A DNA stretch of 9,164 nt from assembly GCA_947568605.1 (NCBI GenBank), contig CANOPV010000027.1:1-9164 (forward strand), given 5' to 3'. This stretch comes from an uncultured Clostridium sp. (lineage in GTDB: Bacteria; Bacillota; Clostridia; TANB77; CAG-508). Made by a program: the position numbers and the translations under genes. This document shows positions 6,565 through 9,164 of this stretch, piece after piece. Each line of letters begins with the position of its first letter. Position 1 is the first letter of the stretch. The notes under the pieces were generated by a model that worked only from the letters and a program-made list of their open reading frames with translations, ran no database searches and was not told where the DNA came from.

Positions 6565-7782
6565 ATATTTAATTATAAATTCTGTGCCTACATTTTCTTC
6601 GGAATTGCAATAAATGTACCCATTGTCTTTTTCTATTATAGTTTTAGATAATGCAAGCCCAATTCCATAACTATTTTGTGATGATTTTTTCCCTTTATAA
6701 AATCTTTCAAAAATATGCTTTAATTCTTCTTTTGCTATTCCCTCTCCTTCATCTTTTATAACAATTTTAGTATATAAATTATTATCTTCATAATTTATAT
6801 AAATTTTTTTATTGTTTGGAGTATGTTCAATACAATTCTTAATTATATTTGTTATTGCCTCTAATTGCCATCTATAATCTCCATAAAATTTGGCTGTTTC
6901 ATCTCCATTTACAATTATTGATAAATTTTTAATTTCTATTGGTATTTCTAAGTTTTCTAAACTCTCTTTTATTATTTTACTTATATTAATATTTTGTTTT
7001 TCAAATTCTTCTACTCCTGCTTCTAATTTAGAAAATTTTAAAAGTGATATTATTAGAAAATTCATACCATCAATTTGTTTACTTATTTCATATATAAATT
7101 TTTGTCTAATACTTTCTTCCATATTAGGATTATTAATTATATTATCTAACATAACATTTATTGAAGTAAGCGGTGTTTTTAATTGATGTGATATATCTTG
7201 AATTGATATTTTTAAATTCTCTTTATCTTGTTTTGATTTTTCTGCTTCTTCTTTTAACATTATTGTTATTTTATATAATTCATTTCTTAAATAACTCCAT
7301 TCATCTTCGTTATTATCATATATTTTTAGTGAATAATTTTTATTATTTATTTGATGAATAGTTTGTGTTATTTCTTTCATTTTTTTATCTCTTAATTTTA
7401 AATAAATTACAATTATAATTATAAATATTATAGAAAAAATTAGAATTACAAAACAATTTACCATTATATTTTTTTGCATTTGAAAATTAACAGATGAAAT
7501 ACTATTTATTTCATCTAATCTAATTCCATATTTATATAACTCTTTTTTTCCTGCTTCTATATCAATATCATCTTTATTTAATATTTTTATTATATTTTCT
7601 AATTCAACTTCTGGAGATTCTTCTTGTATTTTAGATATTATTTTTGCAATATTTATATTTGTTACTCTATTTATTTTTTTATATTGTAAATTTGTTATAT
7701 AAATCATTGTAATAGTTATAATTAATATAATAATTAATATAGTTATTAATAGTTTTAATACTCTATTTTTCAATTTAATCAC
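6556..7782 (-). CDS. Two-component sensor histidine kinase
   Basis: Membrane kinase that should phosphorylate the regulator encoded just upstream. Membrane helices lie at about 10-30 and 106-128 and flank a roughly 75-residue extracytoplasmic sensor segment. Then follow a HAMP-like/coiled linker (129-190), the H-box with H199 in DISHQLKTPLTS, the N-box NCIEHT (N316), G1 DEGEGI (344-349), F-box FERFYKG (358-364) and G2 GIGLALS (373-379). All catalytic motifs are intact. This start is GTG (7780-7782), overlapping the regulator stop by 8 nt with AGGA about 10 nt upstream. A TTG at 7771-7773 is a strong alternative: GGTGAT lies just before it, the same arrangement as at the regulator start, giving 405 residues. 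The sensor loop is larger than in BceS-type intramembrane kinases, so direct ligand sensing is possible. The signal is unknown. Confidence 0.95.
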   Translation of the reverse strand: MIKLKNRVLKLLITILIIILIITITMIYITNLQYKKINRVTNINIAKIISKIQEESPEVELENIIKILNKDDIDIEAGKKELYKYGIRLDEINSISSVNFQMQKNIMVNCFVILIFSIIFIIIIVIYLKLRDKKMKEITQTIHQINNKNYSLKIYDNNEDEWSYLRNELYKITIMLKEEAEKSKQDKENLKISIQDISHQLKTPLTSINVMLDNIINNPNMEESIRQKFIYEISKQIDGMNFLIISLLKFSKLEAGVEEFEKQNINISKIIKESLENLEIPIEIKNLSIIVNGDETAKFYGDYRWQLEAITNIIKNCIEHTPNNKKIYINYEDNNLYTKIVIKDEGEGIAKEELKHIFERFYKGKKSSQNSYGIGLALSKTIIEKDNGYIYCNSEENVGTEFIIKYMN

Positions 7783-8443
7783 CTATTCTATATCCTAAGC
7801 CTCTTACTGTTTTTATAATATCTTCATCTTCTAATTTTTCTCTTATTCTTTTTATATATACTGTTAATGTGTTGTCATTTACAAAATTTCCTGCTATATC
7901 CCATATTTTATCTAATAATTCTTCTCTTGTTATTAATCTTTTTTGATTGCTAAATAACATTAATAATATTTTATATTCTAAACTCGTGAATATAATTTCT
8001 TTTCCGTCTTTATATACTTTGGCTAAATTTGTATCTATTTTAATATTTTTATATTCTAAAATATTTCCTTTATTTTCTTGTTTATCATATCTTCTAAATA
8101 CTGAATTGATTCTTGATATTAATTCTCTTATTCTAAATGGTTTTATTATATAATCGTCTGCTCCTAAGTCTAAACCCATTACTACATTTGTTTCTTCATC
8201 TCTTGCTGTTAAAAATATTACTGGTAAATCACTTTTTTGCTTTACAAATTTACATATATCAAAACCATTTCCGTCTGGTAATGTTATATCTAATAATATT
8301 AAATCAAAATTTTTTTCTTCTATTATTTTTTTACTTTCTGAGACTGTTCTTGATATTTCTACATTAAAGTTTTCTTGTTCTAATGAATATTTTAATCCCA
8401 TTATTATTGTTTCACTATCTTCTACTAATAATATCTTTTTCAT
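7775..8443 (-). CDS. OmpR/PhoB-family response regulator
   Basis: 222-residue DNA-binding regulator and partner of the overlapping kinase. The receiver domain (1-120) has the acidic pocket E8/D9, phosphoacceptor D52 in LILLDITLPDGNGFD, T79 and K101 in YIIKPF. The C-terminal winged-helix domain (about 128-222) has the typical LTSLEYKIL-like start, the recognition-helix region NDNTLTVYIKRIREKL and the ending TVRGLGYRIGD. ATG at 8441-8443 is preceded by GGTGAT three bases upstream, which corresponds to normal spacing when aligned to the full AGGAGGTGAT complement of 16S rRNA. It is first in the regulator-kinase unit, with its own promoter. Likely targets are the ABC genes downstream, through the tandem repeat at 6395-6415. 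I cannot assign a BceR, PhoP or other named subgroup. Confidence 0.96.
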   Translation of the reverse strand: MKKILLVEDSETIIMGLKYSLEQENFNVEISRTVSESKKIIEEKNFDLILLDITLPDGNGFDICKFVKQKSDLPVIFLTARDEETNVVMGLDLGADDYIIKPFRIRELISRINSVFRRYDKQENKGNILEYKNIKIDTNLAKVYKDGKEIIFTSLEYKILLMLFSNQKRLITREELLDKIWDIAGNFVNDNTLTVYIKRIREKLEDEDIIKTVRGLGYRIGD

Positions 8444-8458
8444 TTTATCACCATTTAT

Positions 8459-8486
8459 ATTATATACTATTTTGAATTTTTGTAAA
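8459..8486 (-). promoter_or_regulatory. Promoter of the regulator-kinase genes
   Basis: Minus-strand -35 TTTACA (8481-8486) and -10 TATAAT (8459-8464) are 16 bases apart. The start should be near 8452, so the leader is only about 9 nt and begins at the GGTGAT ribosome site, similar to the very short leader predicted for the ATPase gene. Confidence 0.6.
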
Positions 8487-8503
8487 TGAATAAATTGTCA
8501 TTT
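8484..8503. repeat. Short inverted repeat upstream of the regulator -35 box
   Basis: AAATGA (8484-8489) and TCATTT (8498-8503) are inverted around 8 nt and overlap the upstream half of the -35 box. On the coding strand the sequence begins AAATGAC, also seen on the printed strand in the repeat upstream of the ABC genes (AAATGACTTT at 6406-6415). It may be a regulator autoregulation site; the evidence is slight. Confidence 0.3.
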
Positions 8504-9142
8504 TTATTTTAATATTTTTAGCGCTTCTTTTGCTTCTTTATTTTTATCAATTTTGTCGTATATAAACATACCTATTCCTGTTAGAATAAATGTTATAACA
8601 TATACTAATATACTTATTTTCCAATTTCCATCTGATATATTACTTCCTGCTATTGTAGATGATATTATAGATGGTAATCTACAAAATGTTGCTATTAATA
8701 TAAATTTTATTGGTTTTATTGGTAATAGACCTCCTATATATGTTAATAAATCTTTTGGCGTCCCTACTATTAAGAATAATATTATAAGTAATTTTTCTAT
8801 ATTTTTTGAATTTTTAAAGTATTTATTATTTTCTATTTTATCTATTTTTTCTTTCTCAAAGAATTGATATAATAACTTTTTTCCATATTTTTTTACTGCA
8901 AAATATATAATAGATGTTGTTACAAATACTGAAAATAGTATAAATATTGTTCCTCCTACTGCTCCATAGCACATTCCTGCTAATACTTCTAGTGGTTCTC
9001 CTGGTAAAACTACTAATAATATTTGTGCAATTTGAAGTCCAAATAATATTAAAAAACCATATATTCCTGATGTTTCTATTTTTTCTTTGAAGGCTACTTG
9101 TCCTTCTTGTGTTGATAAATTTTTTATTATTGGAAAAAAGAA
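8504..9142 (-). CDS. VTT/TVP38-TMEM64 (DedA-like) membrane protein, 5' end missing or disrupted
   Basis: Polytopic inner-membrane protein of the VTT (SNARE-associated/DedA-like) superfamily; some members have been linked to membrane lipid transport, others to envelope homeostasis. Family hallmarks are LPGEPLEVLAGMCYG before and across M at 8972-8974, GTPKDLLTYIGGLLPI and CRLPSIISSTIAGSNI. An ATG at 8972-8974 would give 156 residues, but it lies inside the conserved GEPLEVLAGM block and has no properly spaced ribosome site, so it is not the real start. The same frame stays open to 9142 (FFFPIIKNLSTQEGQVAFKEKI...), giving 212 residues, then meets TAG at 9143-9145. No ATG, GTG or TTG lies between. 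The first 10-25 residues are therefore lost to the odd sequence at the window edge, an assembly fault or a true frameshift. A single-base change in the T-run at 9134-9139 would also reopen the frame. Confidence 0.85.
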   Translation of the reverse strand, partial: FFFPIIKNLSTQEGQVAFKEKIETSGIYGFLILFGLQIAQILLVVLPGEPLEVLAGMCYGAVGGTIFILFSVFVTTSIIYFAVKKYGKKLLYQFFEKEKIDKIENNKYFKNSKNIEKLLIILFLIVGTPKDLLTYIGGLLPIKPIKFILIATFCRLPSIISSTIAGSNISDGNWKISILVYVITFILTGIGMFIYDKIDKNKEAKEALKILK

Positions 9143-9164
9143 CTAAACGACCGCCTGCAAATCC
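9143..9164. other. Anomalous GC-rich sequence at the right edge
   Basis: Eleven of the last 19 bases are G or C, against about a quarter across the window. The minus strand contains GCAGGCGGT followed by CGTTTAGTTC, which resembles the conserved 16S rRNA stretch around E. coli position 570-590 (GCAGGCGGTTTGTTAAGTC). It interrupts the frame of the VTT gene. A chimeric contig end is the simplest explanation; too little sequence is present to call an rRNA gene. Confidence 0.4.

Noticed and set aside
6890..8867. Plus-strand open frames opposite the kinase, regulator and VTT genes
   Set aside because: Each is fully antisense to a well-supported gene and shows only Leu/Ile/Phe-rich low-complexity sequence.
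8504..8974. VTT protein taken as a complete 156-residue gene starting at 8974
   Set aside because: The ATG is inside the conserved LPGEPLEVLAGMCYG block, the frame continues upstream with family-like sequence, and no properly spaced ribosome site precedes it.
9140..9164. Calling a partial 16S rRNA gene at the right edge
   Set aside because: Only about 20 bases show resemblance, which is too little for an RNA gene call; recorded as an anomalous edge instead.
1..9164. CRISPR arrays or spaced identical repeats
   Set aside because: No regularly spaced direct repeats of 20 bases or more were seen; repeated short TTTATT-like words come from base composition.

Overview
The window is very AT-rich (about a quarter G+C by eye). 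All seven genes lie on the minus strand, so the printed strand is strongly T-rich. Spacing is tight, Shine-Dalgarno sites are strong (GGAGG or GGTGAT) and promoters are sigma-A-like. These traits, plus an HrcA/CIRCE-type operator, point to a low-GC Bacillota, most likely a gut-type Clostridia or close relative. I cannot name a genus. The standard genetic code fits, with TGG used for Trp.

Layout in transcription order, from the right end leftwards. (1) 9142-8504: a VTT/TVP38-TMEM64 (DedA-like) membrane protein whose 5' end is missing or disrupted close to the window edge. (2) 8443-7775 and 7782-6556: an OmpR-type response regulator and its sensor kinase, overlapping by 8 nt. (3) About 210 nt between genes, holding a folded, locally GC-rich element and a promoter with a tandem 11-bp-period repeat. 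(4) 6341-5664 and 5658-3097: an ABC ATPase and an 853-residue, duplicated FtsX-fold permease, tightly coupled. (5) A 19-bp-arm inverted repeat that ends the permease unit and also contains the promoter of the next gene. (6) 3016-1724: an AAA_14/DUF4143-type ATPase with its own promoter. (7) 1481-1059: a small heat-shock protein (Hsp20) with a strong promoter overlapped by a CIRCE-like operator and a 160-nt leader holding a long hairpin. (8) 900-1: plsX, phosphate acyltransferase of phospholipid synthesis, running off the left edge.

Functionally, the centre is a sensor-regulator-transporter module of the kind Bacillota use to sense and expel or neutralise cell-envelope stressors such as antimicrobial peptides. 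The tandem repeat over the -35 region of the ABC promoter is the obvious candidate site for the adjacent regulator. Hsp20 appears to be a separately controlled heat-shock gene, and plsX a housekeeping gene with its own promoter. I found no CRISPR array, tRNA, complete rRNA or intact insertion sequence. The less ordinary items are regulatory: the CIRCE-like operator on hsp20, the dual-use terminator/promoter, the tandem repeat, and the structured element at the end of the kinase gene.
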